A stretch of 64,000 nt of DNA, taken from the NCBI RefSeq assembly GCF_000149955.1, contig NC_030994.1:186001-250000 (forward strand), written 5' to 3'. Source of the DNA: Fusarium oxysporum f. sp. lycopersici 4287 (taxonomy: Eukaryota > Ascomycota > Sordariomycetes > Hypocreales > Nectriaceae). The translations under genes and the position numbers were made by a program. Shown in pieces: positions 24,601 to 36,631 of the stretch (position 1 is the first letter of the stretch; each line of letters begins with the position of its first letter). The notes under the pieces are model-generated. The model did no database searches. It saw only the letters and a list, made by a program, of their open reading frames with translations, and had not been told where the DNA came from.

Positions 24601-26326
24601 GGCTGACCGTCAATCCGTTCAAGCTCATTGCATGTACAGTTCAAGCAACAATGCTCAGCTATATCTTATACCAGACTCTCCAAAGAGAGGGCCAGAGTTG
24701 AGTCAAGCTTCAGGGTAGTGTCTAAAGGCTTTGTGATCTGAATTGTATCGGGCCGTCGGAAGACTTGTTAAAGCCCACCGGGGTCACACAAAACATACAT
24801 GGGCATGAATAAATGTAGTCAAGTGAAGCCCTTTGACATCTCGAGAAGGGCCTCGTTCATAGGCTGGGGATGAGACCATCTTGGATAGCGGCGTCGAAAG
24901 AGTCCGGGACGAGCGTCTAATGGACCGATAATCCCTCGATACAACTCGAGTCGTATTGTAACATCGTGTGCAGTTGGTATAGACCTTCTCTTCAGCCTCA
25001 GGACAGACTTACCAAAGACGCGCGATTATCCCACTAAGCGAGGTCTTGATTGCTTGGTTACAACGCTCGAAATCCTTCCGAGAATTCACATTTATACAGC
25101 CCTCTGATTCAATTTCCGCTTCTTCACTGTTAGTCCCGCGTATTTGATTATCAGATTTGCTCTGAAAACCCAGACAAGAAGAAAAGCCGAACGTGAGGTC
25201 TAACCACGATGTGGCGACTACCAGGGATCGACTATCTTTCATATGCCACCACTGTTGTAGTGTCTTCTTCGATGTTCAGCCGCCAACCACATAATCTGAC
25301 AGCTTTGGGTTTCCTCCAAGGTAGACCAGAGCCACTAGAGGAAACTATTTGCCCCATTGAATGGTTGAATGCAGGACGATGTCACTTGAAACCTGGCGTA
25401 TCGCCTCTCGCATATACCTTGAATCTGACGTACCTGAAAAATCTGTTGAGCCGAAAGCTTCTGCTATACCATGAGTAATGAGAAATAAAAAATCATTAAG
25501 TGCTATTCTCCGAAATAGCCCCAAGAACCAGTTCCGAGGGCTCTTCCCTGTCCACAGTTTCGGCACTTGCATCACTGTTGAACCGAGTCGAACAAGACAT
25601 GGCAAGAGGGAAGCATTCCAATATTTCATGAACCAACATACCCAACGGCCCAGCCTCTGTTCAAAGCTCACCTAAGGGTCTTCGTAAATTGCTCTACTAT
25701 CACCACCTGTCGCGTCGCCCCAGCCTTTTTTCAAGATAGTTGGGAGGCCAGCTAGCTCATACTCATTGACTTGAAAATATAGCCATCTATCGCGGCAGGC
25801 CATTCAGGTCCTTATCGAGAGGCTGTGAGATAGTGAATATACGAGCCATATTGTTTATGCGGAGTTCTAGCTACTTTCCCCAACTGATTGTTTAATATTT
25901 AGCAACAGTTTCTATTCCCTGATTTCCTTTCAAGGCCGTGTCCGTCGGACATGGCGATTCTTGTAACTCCGACGGTCCATCTTTCGAGTTATGGCTGGAT
26001 TCGAGGTCGGAAACGATGTCCAATAAGTCACGAGGCTACCTGCGCTTACATCCTTGCATAAGAGATGCTTCATGACCCACTTGAATAAGAGAACTAATCG
26101 GGCTTCTTATAAGTGCCGAATTTCCCGACTCATGACGTGGAACGTAGCTAGATTTGAGGGTAACCATAAACGCCGACGGTGGTTAGCAGATCCAATCATT
26201 CCGATCTCTTTACTCACGAATAAACTGCGGCGCCTGATCAGATACCCGATGCTGGCGTCGTTATCTCGAAAGGATAAATAAGGACTATTAATTCAAGATT
26301 CTCCTAGAGCAATATACTAAAACTTA
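21668..26326. other. Gene-poor stretch of about 4.7 kb
   Basis: No frame here has a recognisable domain, signal peptide or consistent splice structure; the longest frames are below 110 codons and overlap on both strands. Base composition is not strongly AT-skewed, so it does not look like a heavily RIP-mutated transposon. A short hairpin-like element (CTCCGT...ACGGAG) lies at about 23347-23365. It could hold non-coding RNA or very short genes that cannot be seen by reading. Confidence 0.5.
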
Positions 26327-27688
26327 ATGGATAAACCTCATACCCAAACGACTACCATGACAAAATCACTCCAAGACATAAAAAAGGTCAGTCAAGCAAA
26401 CTCTTGTTAATGGTCAAGAATGCGTTAAATTAAAGATAGACAGGTCATTATCATTGGAGGGGGACCAGCTGCGCTACTTGCCGCGCTTCGCCTTCGGCGC
26501 AAGAATGGAGTGACTCCTACCGTGTACGAGATCCGTCAGAATCCAACTACTCTTGGCGGCGCTATAGGGATCCCAGCGAACGGGCTCCGGCTGCTCCACC
26601 AACTCGGCCTCTACGATGAAGCAGTAGACAAAGGTTCACTGACCTCGAGGCTGGTCCTACATTCTCTCAATGGCTGCACCATGGGTGAGATAGACATGTC
26701 ATCCTGGAGCAAGGAACAGACGGGGTTTGGATATTTGAGAATCCGCAGAACAGACATCATGGATATTCTTCTCAAGGCAGTTGAGCGCGAGAGCATCTCT
26801 GTCCAGTACGGCAGAACGCTTACTAATATCGAGGAAAAGAACGACCAGGTAATCGCCACTTTTGCGGACGGCAAGACTGATATAGCAGACTTTCTACTTG
26901 GATGCGATGGCATTCACTCTGCTGTCCGCAAGCTATATGTCGACCCGGACCAGAAACCTGAATATACTGGGATATCTAACATGTTTTCTATGGTCCAACT
27001 GCACGAGGTTTATACACCTTCTGGTCCTCTCAAGGATCTCAACGCGACTTTGACCTCTGACGGATTATTTGCTGTCACCCCAGCTACACCGACAGGCGAC
27101 ATTCTCTACTGGTTCTTCTCGCGAGAGATACCTCTTCCACAATCCGATGATGGCCGTGACGGATGGGAAGCCCGCGGTAAGGCCGAGACAGGGGCCTTTA
27201 AGTCAAACCTGCTCCACCTCTTGGGGGATCAGCCATCTGAATGGATGGACTTCCTGCATGACCTCGTCGAAAAGACAAAGATTGTCAAGTTCTATCCTAT
27301 CTATAAGCTGCCAACTGGAAGACCATGGTTCAGGGGCCGTTGCCTGATTATCGGAGATGCCGCGCATGCTATGCCGCCTCACGCTAGCCAAGGTGTGTCG
27401 ATGGCCTTGGAGGACGTCTTCCTGTTCTCGAAGATGCTAGAGTCCTGCAGCCTACCTCCCGAAGATGCTCTTGCTGCTTATGTGGCCAAGCGGAAAGCAA
27501 GGACTGAGACAATGCTCAAAAGAGCCGAGGCAAACGGCTCGGTGCGCAAACAAACATCGCCGTGGCGCGTGCGTGCCAATGAGCTGGCCATTTCAGGGGG
27601 GTTATGGCTTTACAAGCTTGTTGGCCTGGAGCGCATGGGGCTCGGTCAAAAGGACTGGACGTACGATATCGAGACAGAAGTGTTCTGA
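26327..27688 (+). CDS. FAD-dependent monooxygenase (PHBH/UbiH-like)
   Basis: Predicted 434-residue class A flavin monooxygenase. Exons 26327-26386 and 26444-27688 are joined over a 57-nt intron (GTCAGT donor, CAG acceptor) placed just before the first beta strand. The strand reads KKVIIIGGGPAALLAALRL, an FAD-binding fingerprint. Also seen: a conserved GIPANGLRLLHQLGLYDE segment after the acidic strand end, DFLLGCDGIHSAVRK (DG motif) and CLIIGDAAHAMPPHASQGVSMALED (GD motif region). A second ATG at 26357 is an alternative start. The C-terminus (ISGGLWLYKLVGL) is weakly hydrophobic. The substrate is unknown; the family hydroxylates or epoxidises aromatics and polyketide- or terpene-derived compounds. 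It is the first gene of the accessory group that runs to about 37 kb. Confidence 0.9.
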
Positions 27689-29321
27689 ACGGGAGAATTT
27701 CTTCTTAGTCAAGTGTAGGATTTCTCAAAGGACTTTAAAGGTGTTGAACTAGGCGTGTATCCCGGGGGGTTTAATAGGGTTGTTGTACAGATGATATAGT
27801 AGTCACGGTTCTAAATTGTAATATCGCTTGCTTTGGTACGCTGTTATTAACTTCTTCCGCGCTTTACAAGGGTTGTAGGTAGAGGCTACGTGTTAACGTC
27901 GATTTGGTTTTGTAAACCTGTTCTTTGGTTCGTAGGGTGATGTGTTGACTTTGCACGTATTCTTCTGCTACCCCATCTTTCAATATGCAGTAACCTGCGG
28001 AGTGACTTTTTCCCTTACAGCACCTTATGAAACACTACGCTGACATCAGCATCACCGCTTCAGTATACAAATAATGTATTCCCAGACTCTACTAGAAACC
28101 TCAAAGTGGACTGGTAATTGAGGAAAACACCCGCAATAGCTCCTGCGGCTTAGGAATATAGCTCTTTATGGTAAGAAGGGCATTAGTCGGAATTGATTAA
28201 GACCGGGCTGTTAAGAACATTGTGTCGTGGGTTGGAGTTTGAGATCAGGCTCAAAATCTATTGGGTATATGCGATGTAATAGCCGGTGGCGAGCTAGATC
28301 GCAGAAGAGTCGGAAACAACTTCAAAAAGGGAAATTTTAATAACTTGGAATTTGAACTAGAATCATAGAAGATTCAGAAAAAGGGGAAAGGGTTGTCAGA
28401 TAGCACGCCGGTGCCAAAGCGTTCGAATGCGAGGGTAGAAAGCGAAACTCCGAGTGAGTCTACGCATCATATAAAGTAGGCCCGGGGTTAGCAGATGAAA
28501 ACGAGCCAGTATGAACACGAAATAACGTACGAAGACTTATCAGCTCTTCCGTTCCTTGCACCTTGTCAGCACAGTCTTTATTTACGGCATGGCACCTGTG
28601 AGGGAACGACTGTCTTAGACATGATACCAGCCAAAAAGAACCACCTGAACGACGCATCTATCACCAATGTGTCATGCCGTAACATCCGCCAGTAGTAATT
28701 TGACTTCAGAATACGCACACAGCGAACAGTCATTTGCCCAGTTCAAAGGCGCACTCTTGGGGTTCTCGCCGATGCGTTGGCGGATCCTGCATTTCTCTCG
28801 CGACGTCATGCGAGATGGATCCTGGCCTGTAGGGATCGGACGGCGAATGGAATAAAACTCCTGGTTGATGTTTGATAGGTTAGGAAAAAGTGAGGGAGGA
28901 TCAAGAATCGGAATCGGAGATTTAAGGTTGGAAGAATCCTTAATGCTAATGCTTGTTAGTTTTAAGAACGGGGATTTTGCTTAAAGCCCGATCCCGGTTC
29001 CAATACTGTCAGATCGCGTGAGGCCACAAATAAAGGCTGCAATAAGCTTAAATATTTAATTTCACTATACCAAAAAAGGAAAGTGTCTTATCCTTTTGCC
29101 TTGTCAGATTGAGGCGCGGGCCATCTTGCGTTGCTCTTCATTGTTCACTGCCTCATTTTATACAACCATCGGCAGTCCAGGTTTAGAAGAAATAGGACAC
29201 TGGGATATATATAACCCTCGTGGCAGAAGCTATGCCTTGACTTCTTGGGCTCAGTCTCTCTCCATATCATATTCTTTACCTACTACATATCAAATCATAC
29301 TACAAAACCCCAAACTTCAAC
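27689..29321. other. Intergenic stretch with the ferric-reductase promoter
   Basis: About 1.6 kb without a supported gene. A TATA-like run TATATATAA lies at 29205-29213, about 109 nt before the next ATG. Confidence 0.5.
29205..29213 (+). promoter_or_regulatory. TATA box of the ferric-reductase-like gene
   Basis: TATATATAA at a typical distance (109 nt) from the ATG at 29322. Confidence 0.45.
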
Positions 29322-31135
29322 ATGAGAAAGTTTCTCCAAACCACGACATTGATTGTCACGACACTTGCCTCTGCGGCGGTCAGTCTAGTCATGATGCACT
29401 TTTCTTGTTATGCCACTGTATGCCCCGAGGATTATTTCTCGTATGAGACACGTCTCCATGTCATTATTTATTATTGCTTTCTGTCACTTACTCTTTGTCT
29501 CCTTGCCATTCGTTCCTATAGTCCTCCTGTCCGGTCGTTCACCAATATGCAGCCGTTAGCTGAGCTTCCTCTCGCAGGCAATCGGTTTACTCTTGGAGAG
29601 ACTTTCATGACCATATGGATACTGATCATGACTTTTGGTCCGACCATATACTGGTTTCCAACCCACTGGGATTTCTGGGGACTTCGCACCGACCATCTGA
29701 GCTGGCTATCTGCCAAGATTCAGCTCACCATTACGGGTGTAACCGGACATTATGCGGACATCCTTCTTGGCCTTCTGATCATACCTGTGTCGAGAAATAG
29801 TCTTGTTGGACAGGCATTCTCTGTGCATCACGGCACATTAATTTTGGGTCATCGACTCGTTTCCTATCTTTTCTCGATCGCCGTCGCTGCTCATGGTATC
29901 ACGTATATTGTAAGCCTTCAACACAACATTCATCTTCTTTTGCAATCACTGATCCAATCTAGGTTTATGCTACAGATGGCAGCAGCGAAGGTGACAAAGC
30001 CAAAGAAGAGGCTTTGGCAACAGGAAATCCGACAATGACTTTGCCAGAGAGCAAACAGCGAAGCTCATGGTTTGTGCAGACCACATACACTGGAATCGCC
30101 GCCTTCCTGCCGATCTTAGCAGTCCTCGTCACTTCACTCCCATACATTCGTCGTCAACACTACAACTTGTTTTACTATACTCATGTCATCTGTGGCATCA
30201 TTATTTTTGTTGCTTCCTGTATCCATGCCAGTACCGACTTCTATCTTCTTCTCCCTGGCTTGCTGCTGTGGATAGGGGATTGGTCGAGGAGAGTCTTCTT
30301 CGGAGAAACAAATGGCCTGGGTACGAAGACTGTCGCCACGCTCGAGAATATAGGCGGGAGTTGGATCAGAATCTCGCTTCCTGTGAAGATTTCTGCACAC
30401 CAGACGACAGAGAAACCCGTACCGACCTGCGAGCCTTTACTGTATTACTATCTCAATGCTCCAGCCGTCAGCAGGTTCCAAAGTCATGCTTTCACGGCTG
30501 CCGTTTCGGCTTCAACTAGCCATGGGCCCAGATTCCTGCTTCAACGAGTGAGTGGCAAGCCTCAAAAGAGACTTGACAAAGAATGGACTTGGAAACTAGG
30601 GGCTTTGGTACCCAATGTCCAAGACAGTCGAGATCTGGAAATCCGACTCGAGGGACCGTATCGCATCAACGATACCGACTACATCAATGCATCTCACATA
30701 TTGTGCGTTGTCGGCGGGACAGGTGTTACCGGAGCTCTAAGTCTAGCACGTTGGTGGCTGGACGCCGGGTCTGTAAATGGTCGGTTCACCTTGATTTGGA
30801 CTTTGCGTACCCGAGAGTCACTCGAGATGAAGGAGTGGACAGATCTCACGGACATAGCGACTAACAACAGCAGCCTCGAAATCAGGTCACATATAAGCTC
30901 TGAAAACGGGCGTTTAGATACTGCGTTGATACTTAGGGAAACCTTTAGAGTGGACAACGTCATGGCTGCTAATGCTCGCGGAGACGGGTGGATCTATAGC
31001 GCAGGACCCGATGCTCTGATCAAGGCGACTGAGCGATCATGTATCGGGGTACGAAAGGATCTGATGAGGAGCAGAAAGAGTGGCGATCAAGGGACCTGGG
31101 CACTGAAAGATCTCTCTTGGTACTTCGAAGCCTAA
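29322..31135 (+). CDS. Ferric reductase-like transmembrane flavoprotein (FRE/NOX type)
   Basis: Predicted 586-residue membrane oxidoreductase. Exons 29322-29909 and 29963-31135 are joined over a 53-nt intron (GTAAGC donor, TAG acceptor). The N-terminal half holds about seven hydrophobic segments with paired His residues (SVHHGTLILGHR, AVAAHGITYI, YYTHVICGIIIF), the plan of a bis-heme ferric-reductase domain. The C-terminal half is a cytosolic FAD/NADPH module: QSHAFTAAV (about residues 369-377) stands where family members have the HPFT-type FAD motif, and VVGGTGVTG (445-453) is the nucleotide-binding glycine motif. It would pass electrons from NADPH through FAD and heme to an acceptor such as Fe3+ or O2. 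The FAD motif is divergent from canonical Fre proteins, so it may not be an iron-uptake enzyme. Confidence 0.87.
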
Positions 31136-31236
31136 GCTCTACAAGCTTAAGAAAATAATACTGAATAAAATTTAGCCTGGCTCGAGACTAAATAGCACGT
31201 CCATTATTGTATTTCAAACAACAGACGAGATGCATC

Positions 31237-32244
31237 CTATAGATTGCCCGTGATTCCCGGCTGGACCTTCTCCAACTTGGCGATAAGCTCATCCCATACT
31301 CTTTCTTGCGTGGTCTTACCCCCGGGACCCGTGACAATAGTAGCAGGCTGTTGTATCTTACACCTGTCGAGGTATTGGCCGTGAGTCTCAGCACCTGCGC
31401 TAGCACTGTAAACTAAGTTCCGAGAGCCGACCTCAGCCGAACGCGCAAACAGGAAGGACCCGACTTTGAACAGTAGACCCTCCTCGCCGCCTCCCAGTCC
31501 ACTGCTGCAGAGCCCGGGATTTGTGGTGTTGATAGTGACCGGACATAGCTCTACGGGCCTCCGAGCCGCCATCTCGCGCACAATGAATACCTCGAGGAGC
31601 TTGGTGATTGGATAGCGACTGACCATGTCCGCCCCTTTCTCGTTATTCAGGCTGTTGAAGATGCCCTCGGGAGCATCCTTCTCGTTGAAGTCGACTGTAT
31701 AGTGCATGTCACTCGAGACAACAGTCAAGTTAGGTCTCGTGTTGTAACAGGCAGCAGTCTCTCTGAGCTTTGGTAGGAGCAGCAGAGCCAACAAAAAGGT
31801 CGAGACAACATTGACCGTTACCATGCTCTCGTTATCCTCAGCCCATGACCATTTCTCAGAAGCGATCCCCGCATTCTCGATCAGCGCGTCGATCCGGGGC
31901 AGCTCGGCGATTGCTCGCGCGGCAAATGCCTTGACGCTGGCATAGCTCGCCAGGTCCACAGGCCATACTTCCAAGATTGCGGGGTCGCACCCTGTCGATT
32001 CTGCAAGGACGCTTTTGGCGGCTTCGCCCTTTTCAGTTGAGCGCACCGCTATGATCAGCCTAGCAGCCCCGAGCTTGATTATGTGCCGTGCCGCTTCAAA
32101 GCCCAATCCCGTGTTGGCTCCAGTGATTATGATTGTCTTGCCCTCAAATGAAGCTGTTGGACGGGGGACCCTTCCTAGGATCTGGTTCAATATAAAGAGT
32201 CGGAAGATGAAGAAGGCAATGCCGTCGCCTGCCATTGTCCCCAA
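31237..32244 (-). CDS. Short-chain dehydrogenase/reductase
   Basis: Predicted single-exon classical SDR of 335 residues. An N-terminal hydrophobic segment (residues 9-24) may anchor it to a membrane. The cofactor motif TGANTGLG lies at 41-48, ENAG at about 123-126, a catalytic Ser in VVSSDM near 177-178, and YPITK with Tyr211 and Lys215. The TGANTGLG variant and the arginine after strand 2 (IAVRSTEKG) suggest NADPH preference, as in retinol-dehydrogenase-like and WW-oxidoreductase-like fungal SDRs. In-frame ATGs at 32244 and 32235 are both possible starts. It is transcribed away from the SnoaL-like gene over a 632-bp promoter. The substrate is unknown. Confidence 0.92.
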   Translation of the reverse strand: MGTMAGDGIAFFIFRLFILNQILGRVPRPTASFEGKTIIITGANTGLGFEAARHIIKLGAARLIIAVRSTEKGEAAKSVLAESTGCDPAILEVWPVDLASYASVKAFAARAIAELPRIDALIENAGIASEKWSWAEDNESMVTVNVVSTFLLALLLLPKLRETAACYNTRPNLTVVSSDMHYTVDFNEKDAPEGIFNSLNNEKGADMVSRYPITKLLEVFIVREMAARRPVELCPVTINTTNPGLCSSGLGGGEEGLLFKVGSFLFARSAEVGSRNLVYSASAGAETHGQYLDRCKIQQPATIVTGPGGKTTQERVWDELIAKLEKVQPGITGNL

Positions 32245-32876
32245 TAATAGATAATTGTTTTAAGTAGTAACAAGAGTGTATAAACAAGTATAACAGGGAC
32301 TGAAATAAAATTAAAATATGTCTGACTATGCTTATAATTAAGCATTATATCCCTGGTAGCCTGGGGCAGATTTATAGATCTTTGTTATAGAACGATCAGT
32401 TACATAAGCGGCCTTTCGGGTTTTATCCCCTTAACAGCTTGCAGAGTCTTTTTATAGCTAAAGCACTCTATCTAAGGCATAAAGTTCAGTGGCAGCCGAC
32501 TTGCTGGTTCCCTAATTAATGTCCAAGAGATTTACCGGGTGAAACAAATACGAATCCAGTGGCCGAAACGCGTTCAGAACATATCGAGTTACCCTCGACA
32601 GTGGCAGATGAGACGTCGGCGGATCGGGGTTTTGTTAATGCCGCGTGACCAATGCAACATCATTTAGACAATGCAGACCAACGCCCGCTTAGTCACCAGC
32701 GTAGGATGTTAGATAGTTCTGCACTTCCAAATAAGGTTCTAGACTAGTATATAAGATCAGTGAGCAGATAGACTTGTAATTACAAAACGCTTGATCAAAC
32801 AATTCACAAAGGAATCCTCCCTATCATTATTCTCTACACCCTGTCACCCAGCCAAACCCTGCGACTACGCACAGCT
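32245..32876. promoter_or_regulatory. Bidirectional promoter of SDR and SnoaL-like gene
   Basis: This 632-bp interval lies between divergent starts. TATATAAG at 32748-32755 lies 122 nt before the plus-strand ATG, and TATAAA on the minus strand (32371-32376) lies about 127 nt before the SDR start. This favours paired expression of the two genes. Confidence 0.45.
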
Positions 32877-33290
32877 ATGTCTCACTCACAAGTTATTCAT
32901 CGATTCGTCGAGTTCATCAACTCGGCGGATGCCGCTATTGGCAACGAAGTCATCCACGAGTCAGCCGAGTTTCACATCCCTTTCGACAACAAGCCCTTGA
33001 AGGGTGCCAGCGGCTACTTGGAGATGCTAGGCGGTATGCGTGGCGCCTTTCCCGACATTCAGTGGAGTGTAGAGCAGATAATTTCTGAAGGAGACAAAGT
33101 GGTTCTACGCTCTAAAACCCGCGGCACCCAAACCGGTCCTTTCATGGGATTTCCTCCATCCGGAAAGACGTTCGAAATAGTTGGGATGAACCTCTTTACG
33201 TTTTCGGAGGGCAAGATTGTTGAAGAGCAGGCTTTGCCTGATCTATTTGGGATCCTTGTTCAGATTGGAGCTGTTCAGGTTCCCTTGTAG
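32877..33290 (+). CDS. SnoaL-like polyketide cyclase/isomerase family protein
   Basis: Predicted 137-residue single-exon protein of the SnoaL-like/ester-cyclase type, NTF2 fold. Seen: an N-terminal helix (QVIHRFVEFINSADAAIGNE), VIHESAEFHIPFDNKPLKG, a central GAFPDIQWSVEQIISEGDKV (the typical FPD..W....I.EGD.V motif of SnoaL proteins), RGTQTGPFMGFPPSGKTFEIVG and a closing strand with EEQALPDLFGILVQIG. The family includes aldol cyclases and, in fungal meroterpenoid pathways, small isomerases; the sequence does not tell which. It sits between an SDR and a membrane-fused FAD monooxygenase. Confidence 0.9.
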   Translation: MSHSQVIHRFVEFINSADAAIGNEVIHESAEFHIPFDNKPLKGASGYLEMLGGMRGAFPDIQWSVEQIISEGDKVVLRSKTRGTQTGPFMGFPPSGKTFEIVGMNLFTFSEGKIVEEQALPDLFGILVQIGAVQVPL

Positions 33291-34085
33291 GTCCCGGCAG
33301 ATGGAGCGCAGGCGTCGACCATGTTGGGGGGCATAGATGCAATCCTTGATTGTATTCTTGGTTGTAAATGAAACACCGTACAGTAAGAAGGCACCCAATA
33401 ATAGAAACACCTCCCTTCATATTCGTTATGAACCACACTGCTTGTTAGTCCCTTTGACTGGTGATACGTAGTACAAGCCATAAACTCAATGTGACCCTCC
33501 TGCATAGCCCGGGACAATACGTGCACAAATAGGTAACAACGAGAGAAAACCCGAATTCCCGGTGGTACCCAAGTGGCCTATTCCAGAACGGAGGTAGTCT
33601 GATAGAAGTGCCGGTGAACGGCTGTTTGTACAGCTAAGGCCAGGTTTAGTGACTTTGACTAGAGGCACTCGAAGCCAGAAGATGACGAATGAGGTGTCCA
33701 TATCGTAGCGCTCATAGACACTATTGAAGAGGCAAACACAAAAAGCTCCTGATGAGGCGGAGTAAATGTATTCTTTTAGCCCTGCTATGGCTCAACAAGA
33801 TTGGGACAATGCGAGTACTCGTATTTTAACGCGTATCTTGATATCACCGCTTAGTAAGGTAGAGTGGAAACATGGTTGCGCAATTTCCGTTAGCCGGTGG
33901 GACAAGTTGAGACTCCAGCTGTTGTTTATGTCCGACATGTCGATCCTTTTCGGGTTATAAGCCCAACCCGAAAACCCATTGACGAAGGCTCTGCGCCTCG
34001 TTCAATGTATATATATATTGATCTGATGCCGTTTCAATGTCAACAGTCAAACAATCAACAACTAAGCACCTCAACAAGCTAAATT
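33291..34085. other. Intergenic promoter region of the membrane-fused monooxygenase
   Basis: No coding evidence in this 795-bp stretch. A TATA-like run TATATATATAT begins at about 34008, some 75 nt before the ATG at 34086. Confidence 0.5.
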
Positions 34086-36631
34086 ATGGGATTTAAAGTC
34101 ATCATCGTGGGCGGCAGCGTCGCTGGCCTATCAGTCGCCAATATGCTGGAGCAGTTCGACATAGACTATGTCCTTCTCGAAGCCTATCCGCAGATAGCCC
34201 CCCAAGTCGGTGCCAGCATCGGTATCCTACCCAACGGCTTCCGCATCCTCGATCAACTTGGATGTTTTGAGCCCATCCTCGACATTGCTGGGGATTGTCG
34301 CTACACCATTGGCGGCATGCATGGGCCTGATGGTCTTCCACTTGCCGCTACTTCACCGACGAGCCTCTCAGTTCACTTTGAGAAACGGTAGGAACAACTT
34401 TGACATGTTGATCTCCGAGCCTCGCTTTACTAACTCTGGGACAAGGGTCGGCTATCCCTCCATTTTCATCGATCGACAGATGTTGTTGCAGGTCCTGTAC
34501 AGAAACCTGAAACACAAAGATCGAGTGTTGACCAAGAAGCGGGTTTCTCGGGTTGAATTGGTCGACGGTGGAGTCCAGGCTTATACCCAAGACGGGTCCG
34601 TGTACGAGGGCGACATTGTCGTGGGAGCAGACGGCATCCACAGCGCAGTAAGAGACGAAATGTGGCGCCTCGGAAAGGAGCAGAGTCCGGGATACTTCCC
34701 CGAGGACGAAAATTCTCGTACGTATAACTACACACTGTCGTCTTCGTCGCTCACATGGTCCGCAGGAGTTCCAGTCTCGACTAGGTGTATCTTTGGAATT
34801 TCGAAACGGCCCTCTGAGCTAGGTAGCCGAAGCCAACAGATGGTGATCGGCGAGGGCCATGCATATCTAATTATAGCAGCTCCAGGAGACCGAACGTATT
34901 GGTTCCTCTTCGATGGTCTTTCAGAGACAAAGTTCGGGAAGGATATTTCGAAATACACCAAGGCCGACGAAGAAGGACTCGTAAAGGGGCACCGCGACGA
35001 TCGTATTACCCGAGACGTCACTTTTGGTGAGCTGTATGACCGAAAGATTATGTCGACGCTGGTTCCGCTCGAGGAGTATGTCTTTGATCGTTGGCATTAC
35101 AAACGCATCATCACGATAGGAGATTCAGCTCACAAGGTAAGTAAGATCACATAAAACCTCTTCTTGCAGGGCTGAATTGCCTTATAGATTGATCCGGCAT
35201 CTGGCCAAGGTGGAAACGGAGCCATGGAGTCTGCAGCACTGCTCGTCAATGCTCTGGTCCGTCAACTAAAACTCAGCCCCCAAGGCCTTTCAGACTCTCA
35301 GATAGACTCTGCGCTGTCAGAGGTCCACGCGCTCCGCTACGAGCGCGCCAAGCGTCTAGTTGCACAAGCACATTCGCTTCAGATGATGATCAGCCAGCGG
35401 TTCCCGTTCGCTCGCTTCATTTTCAAGCACCTTATTTCACTCTTTGGTCAAGACGCTTTCATCGACATTGTCACCCCGATCTGCTGCGAAGCCACAAGGA
35501 TCCAAGGTATTCCTGTTCCAAAACGACCTCACTTTGTCCCGTTTGAGGACGAATTACCTGCAAAGCCCATCAAGGGCGGGCTTGTCAGACGAGTTCCGTG
35601 GGTTCTCGCTACCGGCACTCTTGGGCTGTCGCTCTTTGCTGCGCTCAAAAGCAAGGACCTTGGAGCTGGAACGGGAGTGTTCTATAGCACTCTTCAGCAA
35701 TGGGGTGCTGGAGGCCTCTTGGCAAAGGTAGTTGGCCAGAGCTCGGCGGCAGGCCTAGCCAGTTTGATCCCCGTTCTATCGGCCTGGCTCATTGAGGGCT
35801 CTCGGCGTGGAAATTCACTAAACCCATTGTCATGGTTCGTTTCAATTCCGTGATCATGATAGCTTGGCACAGTAACTGACGCGGAACAGGACAACGGTCT
35901 ACTCGCTCATATACTCACTCATCGGTCCGAGCTCAGTGCTACCATTCTTCTGTCTGTCATCTGTCCTCTTCTCCACAAAGTCCACCATCAACAGACCTGT
36001 CGACCCCAAGATTGCTCAGTCCATCGTCCCAGGCGTTCTCCTAGGTTTCGTGGCACCGACTGTGGCAGCACTGTTGCCGATTAGAGACTCCAAACTTAGG
36101 CACTTTGTCGGGACAGCTTGGCAGGCACACCCACTACTTTGTGCAGTATTCACTAGAGGACTTGCTGCTATCCGCACCAAGACGAACAACAGCGGACAAC
36201 TGGAAACCGACACCAACGTTGAAGACAAACCAATCAATTATGCTCCCCCATCCGAACTTCAACTGTATAAGAACGAAGACGTAGCGCCCCTCAAGTTCTC
36301 TCATGGCTTTGCACTTGCTCTTGCTTTGGCTGTTCCCGTCATCGCGAGAGCTATATCATCCCCCGACAGGACGCTGTCGGCCATATCACAAGTAGCGCCA
36401 TTCGGTCCAAACATAGGTATCATAAGCGCAGCCTCGGGCCTGGCATACTCTCTGTACGCCGTCTGGGAACTGCGCTCACTTGGCTTCGTGAGAACAAAGC
36501 AGGCTGTGCTGGGAGGCTTGGCCTCACTTGGTGCTTTGGGTCTGGCTGGGCCTGGTGCCATGATTGCTGGCATTGACTATTGGCGCGAGCATGTCATCTC
36601 CAGCTTGAGTTCTCGGACTGGGCTGCTATAA
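34086..36631 (+). CDS. PaxM-like FAD monooxygenase with long C-terminal membrane domain
   Basis: Predicted 793-residue protein. Exons are 34086-34387, 34446-35136, 35188-35834 and 35890-36631 (2382 nt, in frame). Intron 1 (58 nt, GTAGGA donor, AAG acceptor) has a CTAAC branch site at about 34429 and joins HFEKR to VGYPSIFIDRQ, restoring family continuity. Residues 1-460 are an FAD monooxygenase: VIIVGGSVAGLSVANML at the N-terminus, GASIGILPNGFRILDQLG, the DG motif VVGADGIHSAVRDE and the GD motif ITIGDSAHKIDPASGQGGN near 324-342. Residues from about 465 to 793 hold roughly seven to nine hydrophobic segments (for example VLATGTLGLSLFAAL, VPGVLLGFVAPTVAALL, FALALALAVPVIARAI), far longer than the two C-terminal helices of ordinary PaxM-type epoxidases. 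It probably acts on a lipophilic, perhaps prenylated, substrate in a membrane. The membrane domain's role is unknown. Confidence 0.85.
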
